From: Misgurnus anguillicaudatus
Taxonomy: Eukaryota > Chordata > Actinopteri > Cypriniformes > Cobitidae
Length of the DNA: 64,000 nucleotides
Direction: 5' to 3'
NCBI RefSeq assembly: GCF_027580225.2
Contig: NC_073348.2
Coordinates: 24,186,001-24,250,000, forward strand
A model generated the notes under the pieces. The model ran no database searches, had not been told where the DNA came from, and saw only the letters and a program-made list of their open reading frames with translations. Both the position numbers and the translations under genes were made by a program. Each line of letters begins with the position of its first letter. Position 1 is the first letter of the stretch. Below, piece after piece: positions 12,001 to 20,334 of this stretch.

Positions 12001-14932
12001 GTAAAACTTAGGTCTGTTGGATTGAGGCATGTGGCACTGACAATTTTATTACACATTTTTTTATGTAGTCTTTCTGAAATGGTAGTCGGTGAGTGGCATG
12101 ATTTTTATGTAACCGGTCTGTTGCATTTAATAAAAAGTGCCATTTATATGAAACTCGCAGTATATTTGAAGAGTTTCGTGCAAAACGAGATAAATCCATT
12201 TTTTTACATTTTTGTCAAAACATGTTTATTATTATGTTATTATCTTGTTTTATGGTGCTACTTAGCTGTATTTTTTTAAGTTATGAAGGTTTAAATCAAA
12301 ACAAACCAACTGCAGTTGAATTGATATTAATTGGAATGCACAACCAAAAAACGAGATTTCTGAACAATTAAAAAAGTGGATTTATCATATTTTGCAACGA
12401 AACTCTTCATTTTTATTTTCTTGTGTTAGCCTACTATTCAAAGTACTGCATTTACACAACGGTATCTTTAAAGAGATAGTTCACCCAAAAATGAAAATTC
12501 TGTTATCTTTTACTCATTCTCATGTTGTTACGAACCTGTATAAATTTCTTAGTTCTGATGAACACAAAGGAAGAGATTTTGAGAAATGTTTGTAACCAAA
12601 CCGTTCGTGGACCCCATTCACTTCCATAGTATTCTTTTTTCCTACTATAAAAGTAAATGGGGTCCACAAACATTTCTCAAAATATCTTCCTTCGTGTTCA
12701 TCTGAACAAAGAAATTTATACATGTTTGTTACAACATGAGATTAAGTAAATGATGAAAGTACTTTCAGTTTCGGGTGAACTATCCCTTTAATTGCAACTT
12801 TTTTTTGAGAAAGATGTAAAATTTTTGTATCTTGATCTCGTCTTTCATTCAAGGGTGTGAACCTATTTTTTGATATTCATCAGCTCTTAGTTGGGGCTTT
12901 ATCTGCGGTTGGGTCATTGTATCAAATGAAATGAATGCACCCTGTTTGATGCCTTGGCTTGCGCTTCATGAGTGGCGACTGGCGAGTGCTCTTTATTAGT
13001 CGCCACCGACAGTAGCCGGCACATGCTACATGTGAGACGCACAGGAAAAAACTGAGGAGTGTGAAAGATCGATTACAACATTTATAGTGAAAGGGCTACA
13101 TGGATTTTCTGTTGTTGTGTCGCCATAATTTAGGGTAGGTGTTATGTCACAAGGAAAAACTATTTAAAAATAATTTTGAGCTAACCTAGCCATGTTTGTT
13201 AAAATAGGGCTTGGGCGCCGCGTTGCATTCTGGGACGTCGCGGCCATGTTGGTGGCCTCGCGAATGTAAACATACAGCAAGATGAACGAGGAGAAGCGGC
13301 GGAGTTGGGAGAATTAAAAGAAAGAAAAAAGATGTTAAAATCCGGAAAAGGATGTGGAATTTACTGGGATACGTTAAACAGGGAAGCAGGGACCGGTATG
13401 TGGACAAAATCAGAACTATTAACGGTTAGGATCCATATGAAAAAAGAGTTAATAAAGAGCCTTTTAAGATAACAGCGTGGTTGTTGTGAGAGCACGATTT
13501 CACGCCAATCTGTAAGAAAAGTCACGTATGACCTAGCTTCACAAGTAGCTTAGTTAATGCAGCAGTTTTTGCTGTCAGCAGAGGGATAGCAACAGAAAGA
13601 TGAATGTTGAAATGTTCCCGTATTTTGGGCGAGTAAACCGGGACAGTTCCCTTATGTTCAATGTTGACCTAAGCTATATAAATTAATATTCAGATGTTAT
13701 ACTTCACTGTCGTATATATAAATGTCATTTATAAGTCATGTATACACATTACTGAGGGGTTGAGGTTAATGTTTGGTTTCCGATATTGAATAAAACATAA
13801 TGAAGTCTTCTGTAACTGTCATTTTTAATGTAAATTACTTTTAATGTGTTACTTTATTATTAATACAGCAACGGTTTACCATGGTTGAAAAAATAACGAC
13901 AAATTAATTAAATTAAGACACACAATTGAGAGAAAGTATGTCTATAAACAGAGCGCAGCAGTAAAGGAGGCAACCAACATGGCCGCCACGACAAGTAATG
14001 ACGTCACGACGCCCATGCCCTTAAAAGCTACTACAGTGGCATAAACCACTGGAAAGTGGCACGTGCCAAAGTTGTGTAAGACAGTGGTTCCCAAAAATTT
14101 TCAGCGTGTGGCCCCCCTTGTGTCTGGTGCATTCCTTCGCGGCCCCCCAAAGAAAATTTGTGACAAAAAAACTGTTCTAATACTTAACATTTTAATAAAA
14201 AAAAAAACATTAAATTATACTTAAAAGTTTACGATTCCTACCACTTTATGTTAAAACCCCTTCTCTGCGAGAGCGATGACTGCTCCGCACAGTCCGTATG
14301 ATTTCACGAATCCTTTGACGTCATTTCACCTGTAATATTTTAATAACGTCCACATATGGTCGTAATAAGCACTAATGTTATTGTGTTTTAAGAAAATTCT
14401 GCTTACCAGCTGTACGCTGTTGTCTGGCTCTTTTGATGCATTGCTGAATTCGCTCACTTTTAACTTGAACTCGGCGTTGTCAACAATTATCACGTGATCC
14501 GTTTTAGAGAGGACGTCATCTCGGACTTAAAGACAAACAGTCAAAATTTAGTAAGATAACTTACGACACATTTGAAACAATTAGGCTAAAGACTGCATCA
14601 ATCGATGCAACCGGTACTTCATACTTAGTTGACAGTTGACAATTTAGTTATTTCATTTCGTAACTAATTTACTAAGTTTAAAATACTTAATTAATTGTTC
14701 AAATAAACAATTCAATAACTAAACAACAAACATTACCATTAACTATTTAGCACTTACTCTCCGATGATTTAAACCCAACTGTAGCACTGTTTTCATTGAT
14801 TTGTACGACGCAGTCTCCTCCATGGGATTTCTTCCTACTTTGAAAGTAAATTTGGAGTTTGTTTTTTAAACCTTTTGCATTTTCAGGCTTCCAGTTCCCC
14901 TCAACAACGATCGGGTAAGGATATTCCTCCAT
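2863..14932 (-). CDS. parp14: parp14-like gene, 15 coding exons, 3' (catalytic) end outside window
   Basis: Likely a PARP14 (ARTD8/BAL2) orthologue or paralogue: a mono-ADP-ribosyltransferase of cytosol and nucleus whose mammalian form acts in interferon and IL-4/STAT6 signalling and antiviral defence. Exons, 5' to 3': 14932-14758, 14525-14407, 11726-11696, 11419-11210, 11077-10850, 10643-8224, 7261-7025, 6833-6624, 5679-5571, 5021-4872, 4744-4679, 4578-4393, 4036-3830, 3741-3133, 3005-2863. All junctions are GT-AG, phases agree at every join, and the sum is 5100 nt (1700 codons) without a stop. Domains: RRM-like repeats about 1-275; KH-like region to about 770; macrodomain 1 about 775-960; Arg/Gly-rich linker about 970-1035; macrodomain 2 about 1045-1210; macrodomain 3 about 1250-1440; WWE about 1590-1680. 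Human PARP14 is about 1800 aa, so only the catalytic domain is missing. Start chosen at the ATG of MEEYPYP (A at -3, G at +4); an upstream in-frame GTG is ignored. Joined exons are inferred, not transcript-confirmed. Confidence 0.9.
3133..3741 (-). CDS. parp14: parp14-like exon 14: KH-like segment and first part of WWE domain
   Basis: 609 nt, phase 1 to 1. It covers the charged helical region after macrodomain 3 ([20 protein letters not shown]) and the WWE domain from [17 protein letters not shown] through [13 protein letters not shown] domains bind ADP-ribose chains or iso-ADP-ribose. Strong donor GTGAGT. Confidence 0.92.
3830..4036 (-). CDS. parp14: parp14-like exon 13: end of macrodomain 3
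   Basis: 207 nt, phase 1 to 1. [20 protein letters not shown] and [10 protein letters not shown] form the last helix and strand of macrodomain 3. The donor is read as GTCAGT after AAAATGAAAA; reading on leads to a stop four codons later. Confidence 0.88.
4393..4578 (-). CDS. parp14: parp14-like exon 12: core of macrodomain 3
   Basis: 186 nt, phase 1 to 1. It contains [20 protein letters not shown] and [10 protein letters not shown], the phosphate loop of macrodomain 3. The donor is GTAACT. Confidence 0.92.
4679..4744 (-). CDS. parp14: parp14-like exon 11: 66-nt exon of macrodomain 3
   Basis: 66 nt, phase 1 to 1, reading [20 protein letters not shown]. The acceptor is good (CAATCCAG) but the donor is weak (GTTTGT). 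Loss of this exon would keep the frame. Confidence 0.85.
4872..5021 (-). CDS. parp14: parp14-like exon 10: start of macrodomain 3
   Basis: 150 nt, phase 1 to 1. [20 protein letters not shown] followed by [14 protein letters not shown] is the opening of PARP14 macrodomain 3. The donor is the weak GTTCTT. Confidence 0.9.
5571..5679 (-). CDS. parp14: parp14-like exon 9: linker between macrodomains 2 and 3
   Basis: 109 nt, phase 0 to 1, acceptor TGCTAG, donor GTAAAC. It reads [13 protein letters not shown] then a Lys/Ser-rich tail. Supported mainly by the fitting phase and position; sequence conservation is low, as expected for a linker. Confidence 0.72.
6624..6833 (-). CDS. parp14: parp14-like exon 8: macrodomain 2, second half
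   Basis: 210 nt, phase 0 to 0. It carries the phosphate-loop signature [13 protein letters not shown] and ends with [14 protein letters not shown], equivalent to the LLHPSD end of mammalian macrodomain 2. The donor is GTAAGT. Confidence 0.92.
7025..7261 (-). CDS. parp14: parp14-like exon 7: macrodomain 2, first half
   Basis: 237 nt, phase 0 to 0. [20 protein letters not shown] and [11 protein letters not shown] continue macrodomain 2. Asn-Thr-Ile replaces the Asn-Ala-Ala of active macrodomains, in line with PARP14 macrodomain 2 as an ADP-ribose reader. The donor is GTGAGA. Confidence 0.92.
7430..8195. mobile_element. non-autonomous DNA transposon in intron 6 of parp14-like
   Basis: Terminal inverted repeats CCCTTTCACACATACAG (left) and, inverted, CCTCTTTCACACAGTAATT (right). 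The core motif GGTAAATTACC/GGTAATTTACC recurs near both ends, and the middle (7610-8040) is GC-rich. No clean target-site duplication was found, so the class is left open. It ends 28 bp from the exon 6 donor. Confidence 0.7.
8224..10643 (-). CDS. parp14: parp14-like exon 6: large exon with KH-like region, macrodomain 1 and RG-rich linker
   Basis: A single 2420-nt exon (protein residues about 255-1061). It begins with the family signature [11 protein letters not shown], runs through a long KH-like region, then macrodomain 1 with [19 protein letters not shown] (adenine and ribose-phosphate loop), [10 protein letters not shown] and the SSGIFGCP loop. After it comes a 65-residue Arg/Gly/Asn-rich stretch ([15 protein letters not shown]) that has no equivalent in my recollection of human PARP14. 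The exon ends inside the first strand of macrodomain 2 ([14 protein letters not shown]). Macrodomain 1 of mammalian PARP14 binds, and is reported to hydrolyse, ADP-ribose; whether this one does is unknown. The donor is GTAAGC, with a transposon ending 28 bp beyond it. Confidence 0.95.
10850..11077 (-). CDS. parp14: parp14-like exon 5: third RRM-like domain
   Basis: 228 nt, phase 1 to 1, acceptor CTGACAG, donor GTAATA. The RNP-like strands [12 protein letters not shown] and [10 protein letters not shown] flank a GPIEEI turn, as in the PARP14 repeat just before the large exon. Joining to exon 6 makes GAC (Asp), giving ITFKNEEDKEKIL. Confidence 0.9.
11210..11419 (-). CDS. parp14: parp14-like exon 4: acidic linker and second RRM-like domain
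   Basis: 210 nt, phase 1 to 1. It opens with an acidic Ser/Pro linker ([17 protein letters not shown]) and continues with [15 protein letters not shown] and TAVVTFKS, typical of the second PARP14 RRM-like repeat. The donor is GTAAGT. Confidence 0.88.
11696..11726 (-). CDS. parp14: parp14-like exon 3: 31-nt micro-exon
   Basis: A strong acceptor (TTGTTTCAG) and donor (GTAAGT) bracket 31 nt that read [10 protein letters not shown] plus one base. The phase (0 to 1) fits both neighbours exactly, which is the main support. It is low-complexity linker, so homology gives no help. Skipping it would shift the frame. Confidence 0.7.
12472..12787. mobile_element. long-inverted-repeat MITE, family M1 (GATAGTTCACCC), copy 1
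   Basis: The two halves are long inverted copies (AGAGATAGTTCACCCAAAAA and, at the far end, GGGTGAACTATCCCT), so the whole folds back on itself. Flanked by TTAA on both sides (12468-12471, 12788-12791). Common in cyprinids; no coding capacity. Other copies here: 22963, 36107, 51388, 53589, 63016. Confidence 0.85.
13207..14020. mobile_element. DNA transposon remnant with degenerate coding frame
   Basis: Ends GGGCTTGGGCGCCG and, inverted, GGGCATGGGCGTCG; both continue into a shared GCGGCCATGTTGGT segment. On the plus strand at about 13378-13450 a frame reads [20 protein letters not shown], then a stop, then DPYEK. I recall this kind of peptide in proteins of fish DNA transposons but cannot name the family with confidence. 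TTAA or TTAA-like sequence flanks it. Confidence 0.5.
14090..14190. repeat. fragment of a hAT-like repeat (CAGTGGTTCCCAAA type)
   Basis: AGTGGTTCCCAAAAATTTTC followed by GGCCCCCC blocks resembles one end of common fish hAT repeats. The other end is missing. It lies just downstream of exon 2's intron block. Confidence 0.4.
14407..14525 (-). CDS. parp14: parp14-like exon 2: end of first RRM-like domain
   Basis: The acceptor is TTTAAG and the donor GTAAGC. Phase 1 to 0, 119 nt. The peptide includes [20 protein letters not shown] and FKLKV, resembling the second half of the PARP14 N-terminal domain. It is separated from exon 3 by about 2.7 kb of transposon-filled intron. Confidence 0.83.
14758..14932 (-). 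CDS. parp14: parp14-like exon 1: start codon and first RRM-like domain
   Basis: Encodes 58 residues plus one base, beginning [20 protein letters not shown]. The EGNW and [12 protein letters not shown] stretches match the vertebrate PARP14 N terminus. The donor is GTAAGT and the exon ends in phase 1. Confidence 0.88.
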
Positions 14933-15002
14933 CCTGACACGTCTGATCACTAATAAGGAAATGACTGGAACGGCAATTTACAGTGTTAAATCACTCCCCC
15001 AG

Positions 15003-15018
15003 CTTTCACTTTCGTTTC
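15003..15018 (-). promoter_or_regulatory. ISRE/IRF-like element in parp14-like promoter
   Basis: On the minus strand this reads GAAACGAAAGTGAAAG: GAAA-GT-GAAA, the two half-sites of an interferon-stimulated response element, preceded by a third GAAAC. It lies about 70 bp upstream of the exon 1 ATG, the usual place in interferon-induced genes. This fits the known interferon induction of PARP14. Confidence 0.7.
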
Positions 15019-15019
15019 T

Positions 15020-16010
15020 GCGCTACTAAACTGGGATAGCGGACAGTTCAGTGGTTTCGTCACACCAGTTCAACAATAAACCGTATCCTAAACAACCAAC
15101 AGATGGCGCTATAACTTTACCGTTAGTGCCTGATGGCATTAGTGTAACGTTTACACTGTAAAGCTTAAAATTATTAGAATAAGATTTTTATATAGAAATG
15201 TGTAATATAATTCATATTTTAATAATAATATAACTTATATTGTTTTATAATAATATTGTATTAACATTAAAATATTTTAGCCTAATTTATCATTTCTATA
15301 CTTATTCCCTGCCAGGTACTAGTCCGATAAGGCAGGTTTAAAAATTTAAGCTTTTCCTTTATTTTGTAATTATACCTGAATGTGTAAGTCGAATAATTTC
15401 TATTCAGCCATATTTTCTACCTCATCATGCAAACTTTTATTACAAAACTTAAGACAGTTTGCATCCAAATGCAGAAGCAATTATATGTATCATAATATTA
15501 TACAATATTGTTTAGTCTATATACAAATAAACAAATTAGTGGTAGTGCATCCATTGTTTCACATAATTTATGAAATATTGAATTACAGTATGTCTACAAT
15601 CTTTCCAAATGTACTACATAGCAGCTCATCCCTGAAAATGAAAGCAGAAAGAGAGAGAGAATGTCATCACATCATTGATTTTGTTTTCAGGGTCATTACA
15701 GAAATCAAATGAGGAGTCGGCGTAAAGTTTTCTTGAGCATTGTACACAGTTTTTGCTCTTTATTTTAGTGACTGGAAAGGTAACCAGATTTTTAAAATGA
15801 AAGTGGGGACATTTTCAAGTTCAATGGTCAAAATATCATTTAAATCTTATTTGTATATCTATGAATTAAGACAACCAGACCAAACCTTTGTGAATGTTTT
15901 CATCTTTTTATTGTTATGAGTTTGTGGAGGACGGAACACCAAAAAAAAAAAAAAGAAAAGAAATGGGACTGTCCCTGGAAAACGGGGATATCTTCTCACC
16001 TTAAGCTGGA
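15020..16010. other. parp14-like 5' flank and intergenic DNA
   Basis: 15020-15120 is the presumed proximal promoter: no TATA box is evident; the ISRE is the only site I can support. Beyond it the sequence is AT-rich. A purine-rich tract lies at 15640-15660 and a 14-base A run with AAAGAAAAG at about 15941-15961. No gene seen. Confidence 0.5.
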
Positions 16011-16014
16011 ACGT

Positions 16015-16160
16015 TCCTTAAGCTTATTTGGTATAGCATCGTGCTAACAGTGAAAGGTCATGCATGGGTGACTACACAAACTTACAAAAAATTTATAGAT
16101 TACATGCATTTAAGTCACTATAAAGTTTCTGCCAAATGCATAACTGACAATAAATGTAAA
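16015..16160 (+). repeat. degenerate tRNA-derived SINE
   Basis: TGGTATAGCATCGTGCTAAC and GGTCATGCATGGGTGACTAC resemble A-box and B-box regions of a tRNA head. The end, TTTCTGCCAAATGCATAA then ATAAATGTAAA, matches the L2-type tail seen in the 39.4-kb SINE. Strongly mutated. Confidence 0.5.
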
Positions 16161-16408
16161 TCTAAAGCTAATATGCAGACTATTAAACCTGATCTTAAAT
16201 GATGAAATACTGTATGAATATATTTTATATTAATTTTTACAAAATTTAACACAGCATTATTATAAAAATTGAATAGAAAATATTTAAGATTCTGTGTTTT
16301 TCGAGGTCGACTGTGATCATATTGTATAACTGCTTTGTACAAAAGGTCATGCATAGATCAAATTTTACCATACATATCAACCAACTACAACAAGAGTGTA
16401 TGTGTGAG

Positions 16409-16442
16409 AGAGAGAGAGAGCGAGAGAGAGAGAAAGAGAGAG
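16409..16442. repeat. (GA)n microsatellite
   Basis: Imperfect GA repeat, about 34 bp, with CGAGAG and AAAG interruptions. No gene around it. Confidence 0.9.
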
Positions 16443-16449
16443 GTACTGA

Positions 16450-17760
16450 AAATGTGTTTACCCCAGTGAGGTATGAAACACTGCAGTCTAAAAGCTGTGT
16501 GCTTTCTAATGTTACATAACCATGCTGTTTGAGTGTTAGTGTTGATGTTTGTTCTCTATGTGTAACTTTAACTTTAAACACTACAATTCACTCCTGGATC
16601 TCTGTGCCCTTGAACCTCACAGAATTGATTTTTTCCTTTGCCAGGATATTTATTGCTTAAGCTCAACCTTTCATAATTAATGATCATATAAAATGTGCTT
16701 TTTTGCTCAGTAAGGAGAAATTTCAATGATCTCTTATTTTTTATTTTTAGGACAGCTGAAATGTGCTGATGTAAAGGTCACGTGACATGATGATCCCGTT
16801 ATTGAACAAACTCATGGAGCGCTCCTGCAATATTCAGGTAACACAAACTGTCAGTTTACATCAATGCCGGCGGTCCATTTAACAAGATTTACTGTAGTAA
16901 AGCCAAGACCTTTGTATAAAAACAAAGCATTCTGCAACAAACCCTCACAGCCAAAATATTACAGTAGAGAACAATGAAAAAAATACTAATATCTACCGCT
17001 TATAAAGCAATGAAAGAGATAAAGAGATAGCAAACGTATTTCTCTCATACAAGATAATAAGAGCTGTCAAAAAGTGCATGAACTAAATCAGCATGATTAA
17101 AGCACACAATCTGTACTTTCTCTTTTCATTCTCTGTCCCTAAAAAAAGGAAAACAAACTGCCTAAGTGTGAATATAACTGAGAAAAGGTTTATGTCTGTC
17201 ACTACTAATGCAAGACAGTATGCTATTTGTGATGGGACAAGAGGAGAGCTCTGTTTGTTAAATGAACCTTTCACATCCAAAACAAATTTGAGTATATTGC
17301 TGAGCTGGGTGAAAAAACATACTTATTGGATTGTATGTGCTTTTATATTGTTTATATTGTGTAGAGAGAGAAGAAAGAGGGGGAGAGATGAGTGTGGGGG
17401 AGAGGGGTACAGTATGTACTGTATGCGAGTCAAGAGTGTCTATTGTGTTATCCTTCAAGTGACATTAGGTTTGAGACTTTTTTATTTCAGCATACAAATC
17501 TAGATAAAGCAAAGGGTTTATTTCAGTATGCAATGATAGATAAGCCAAAAGTAGATGACTGATAGTAAGAAATAACACGACTTTTCAATATCGTGCAATG
17601 CATACACCAAAGTCCAATTTTGCGTGCATATGATATCCCAGTCCTTCAAATTCACTTCGGTGGAGAGGTGCATGCAAATATCATGCATATTTTTTTTCAT
17701 TTTATGTGTTAGGTTCTCTTTATTTCAAAAGCTTACGAGAAGAACTGCACATCCAAAAAA
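16450..17760. other. intergenic, nothing supported
   Basis: AT-rich sequence with a purine tract at 17363-17410 (AGAGAGAGAAGAAAGAGGGG). Short open frames exist on both strands, but none has a recognisable domain, and none was accepted. Confidence 0.5.
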
Positions 17761-18160
17761 TAAATAAATAAATAAAGTTAGGGTATAGGTGCTGGGCAAC
17801 AAATAATCAACGAAAAAACAACAGAAGAAGCCCGAACACTCCGATAGATTTAATGATTTAATGGTGCAACGTTTCGACCATCAGGTCTTCGTCAGACACA
17901 ATATAAAAATTTCATCACCTCACCTCTATAAATAGAAAACAGGTGTCTTAATTACACCCGCTTTCAAAATAAGGCACACTATATACATAAAACATTAATC
18001 AACTCACATATACAAAATTCTCAAATATAAACAGAAAAAATATAAAGAAAAAAATATATATACACAATTACACAGTTCATATCAACAATACAAAAATAAC
18101 AATTAAAGGATCTATAAACATGGCTTAATGTCAAACTCATCATTGAACCTTGTGGTAATA
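17760..18160 (-). mobile_element. retroelement-like repeat with hammerhead-like core
   Basis: On the minus strand at about 17895-17868 the sequence reads CTGACGAAGACCTGATGGTC then GAAACG: CUGANGA, a GACC/GGTC stem with TGAT loop, and GAAA, i.e. the catalytic core layout of a hammerhead ribozyme. Such cores are known in Penelope-like elements. No helix III partner or cleavage site was found nearby, so this may be a decayed or only look-alike motif. The rest is AT-rich. Confidence 0.4.
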
Positions 18161-18161
18161 A

Positions 18162-18416
18162 CACTCTAAAAAAATCCTGGATTATTTTTGACCCATAATG
18201 GGTAAATATTGGACAGAACACGTGCTGGGTAAAAATTGACCCAATGCTGGGTTATTTTAACCCAACTTCTGGGTTATTATACACCCCATGGTTGCATAAC
18301 AACAACCCAACATTGGGTCATTTTTGACCCAGCATTGGGTAATTTTTAACCCAGCACGTATTCTGTCCAATATTTACCCATTATGGGTCAAAAATAACCC
18401 AGCCATTTTTAGAGTG
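18162..18416. mobile_element. palindromic MITE, family M2 (TGGGTTATTTTTGACCC), intact copy
   Basis: A 255-bp near-perfect hairpin: CACTCTAAAAA at the left, TTTTTAGAGTG at the right, and internal CATAATGGGTAAATATTGGA in both arms. Repeats of (A)CCCAGC/GCTGGGT run through it. No coding capacity. Relatives lie at 27277, 38668 and 59095-60891. Confidence 0.85.
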
Positions 18417-18550
18417 AAAGTATTTAAAGTATAAATCCAATAACATTCTCTTTGCAATAATGTTCTCTCATAATAACCTCCTCTTGAGAGCTTTTTTTAC
18501 TTTCTCAATACCAATATATTGTAAAGCACTGATATTATGACCAGCTTGTT

Positions 18551-18697
18551 CTCTTTATTTCCCTTTTTTTACCATTGTCGCTTAGGGTTAGAATATGTTA
18601 CATTTTGGACATCCAAATCCCAAATCTAACCCCAAGCGACAACCAACCCCAAGCGACAACCAACCCTATAGGGACAATGGTTAAAAAAAAGAGAAAC
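18551..18697. repeat. small inverted repeat (ATTGTCGCTTAGGGTTAGA)
   Basis: TTTTTTTACCATTGTCGCTT at the left pairs with GGGACAATGGTTAAAAAAA at the right. The right arm contains a tandem duplication of CCCCAAGCGACAACCAA. Probably a MITE with a duplicated segment. Confidence 0.55.
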
Positions 18698-19263
18698 CAA
18701 TACATAAAATGACACGAAAAGTTGCATGGTATTTGCATTCACCAGCACTCCACCAAAGTGAACGGGAAGGACTAGCATATCATACAGTATGCACGCAAAA
18801 TTAGGCGTATACATTGTACCATTTTGAAATGTCATTTTATAACAAATTGATATTGGTATTATTTGCCTATATTATTTGTGTGGTTACATCATTTTTTATA
18901 GAATCATGTAAAGGATAATGTATAGTCTGGCAGACAGACCTTGTACCACCATAAAGGGGTTTAATTGATTGGCTAGCTGTTCATTGCCATGCATATTACA
19001 CAGCTGTAGTACATACAGCAGCAATTACCTGGACATAAAAATATTAATTTGAGTTGAAGTTATTTTCAGAATACAACTAGTGGGTTATCTTTTCCACTAA
19101 TTAAAATATTTAATTACCTGCAACACATTGCCTGTGTTCATTTATACATATTGCTCATCTGATATTTAAGTAGGCCTTAACTGTTCATCTGAGTATTGCT
19201 TTTACAATCTCAAAAAGAAAAGGTACAAATGTTGACGGTACCTTTAAAAAGGGCCTAATATGT

Positions 19264-20170
19264 TAGCCTGACGTTGTCATACTCAATTCTAGTCAAAATT
19301 TGAGTCTGATACCGCTCTATTGAGCTATAATTATGAGGCGTGTCTCAACCGAAAAATGCCTCTGCACTCAATTGGATAGACCTACTACGACCAATCAGAG
19401 CAACGGAGTGTGTGATGTATGCTGAAATTACGTCTTTGCAGCCTGACCGAACTGCTAGTTATTTCGCTACAATGACACTAACATTGTGATTATACTAAGT
19501 CTGAGTTAGCGAATGTACATCAACACCTACTATGTTACAACATTTCGTTTATATCACAACATGAAGTGTTTACTAAGTCATACAGTCAGACTATCTCTTA
19601 ACCATTTGCACGTTAGGTGAACTTCATCCACGACGATACCCATTACGTTGGCTTGAAAATATTGGAGCCTAGCATGTCCCTCCACTTATTCAGCAACCAC
19701 GATTCCGGGCTTCCGAAAAGAAGCTGGCAACAACCGCTAATTATATCCATCTCGTCGTGCACGCCGAGTTGCATCGCCGTGATAACGTTACCCATTTCAG
19801 TTGCGACCAACTTTTGCCGAATTCGTTAGGAAGGACGGCAAAAACATCAACAAATGCCCTGCTCGTGTTTCTCTGTTCCTCTTTTAAAATCAATGTTCTG
19901 TCGATATCTTTTAGAACAGACTCAATGTCAGAATCCACACATCTGCACTCTACAGCGGCAGCCATTCAACACACACGCTCTTTGGTGACGTGGTTCATTA
20001 CGTTACTGTTGATTATCTGTCCATCATCGTATAAAGCCTGCCCTGACAATTTGATTGGTTCGACCAGCTTTGGGTCTAGCATTGTAGCTCCTCAACGCAG
20101 AAACCCCAGACCGATCTTCCCGTTTTCAAAATCTTGTGGGCGGGGCTAAGATCGGCTGGCACCCAGGCTA
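19264..20170. mobile_element. DNA transposon with TAGCCTG ends and 9-bp target duplication
   Basis: Ends TAGCCTGACGTTGTC and, inverted, TAGCCTGGGTGCCAG. The flanks are an exact 9-bp duplication, CTAATATGT (19255-19263 and 20171-20179). It is inserted inside the M3 MITE. Only 907 bp remain, so this is an internally deleted or decayed copy. The helicase-like pseudogene inside it reads from the right end leftwards. Confidence 0.75.
19606..19965 (-). pseudogene. RecQ-like helicase pseudogene inside transposon
   Basis: Starts MAAAVECRCVDSDIESVLKD and has the Walker A region as LPNEFGKS (normally TGxGKS, so decayed). After a frameshift near 19785 a second frame reads QLLFGSPESWLLNKWRDMLG, then, in a third frame, VMGIVVDEVHLT, a DExH helicase motif II. 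Order and spacing fit the first RecA-like domain of a RecQ-type helicase, as carried by some fish DNA transposons. At least two frameshifts and an early end make it non-functional. Confidence 0.6.
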
Positions 20171-20334
20171 CTAATATGTACCATTTTGGTACAGATATGT
20201 ACCTTTGAGGAACCAGTTTGTACCTAATGAACCAATATGCACCTTTTAGGTACAAAAATGTACTTTTTGAAAAGGTACTGCCCCAATGACAACTTTTGTA
20301 CCTTCTTGTACCTTTTATCTGAGAGTGTACTTGT

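Larger units (their letters stand above)
11848..14081. mobile_element. composite transposon block in intron 2 of parp14-like
   Basis: Outer segments near 11848-11935 and 14030-14081 are imperfect inverted copies of each other: both carry TTGGCA(C/T)GTGCCA and CCAGTGGTT(C/T)ATGCCA. Inside sit at least two other elements (12472-12787, 13207-14020). Boundaries are approximate. The remaining interior (12000-12460, 12800-13200) is AT-rich with GTGGC-type repeats and no gene. Confidence 0.5.
19200..20328. mobile_element. GTACC-repeat MITE, family M3, split by a later insertion
   Basis: The left piece (about 19200-19263, GGTACAAATGTTGACGGTAC) and right piece (20171-20328, with GTACCTTT and GGTACAAAAATGTAC repeats ending GAGAGTGT) form one element when the 907-bp insert is removed. 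A second, uninterrupted member lies at 62709-62913. No coding capacity. Confidence 0.7.

Noticed and set aside
14933..14950. Upstream extension of parp14-like exon 1 by six codons
   Set aside because: It begins with GTG; vertebrate start and family similarity favour the ATG at 14932.
19757..20149. 130-codon plus-strand frame
   Set aside because: It is the antisense shadow of the helicase-like pseudogene.
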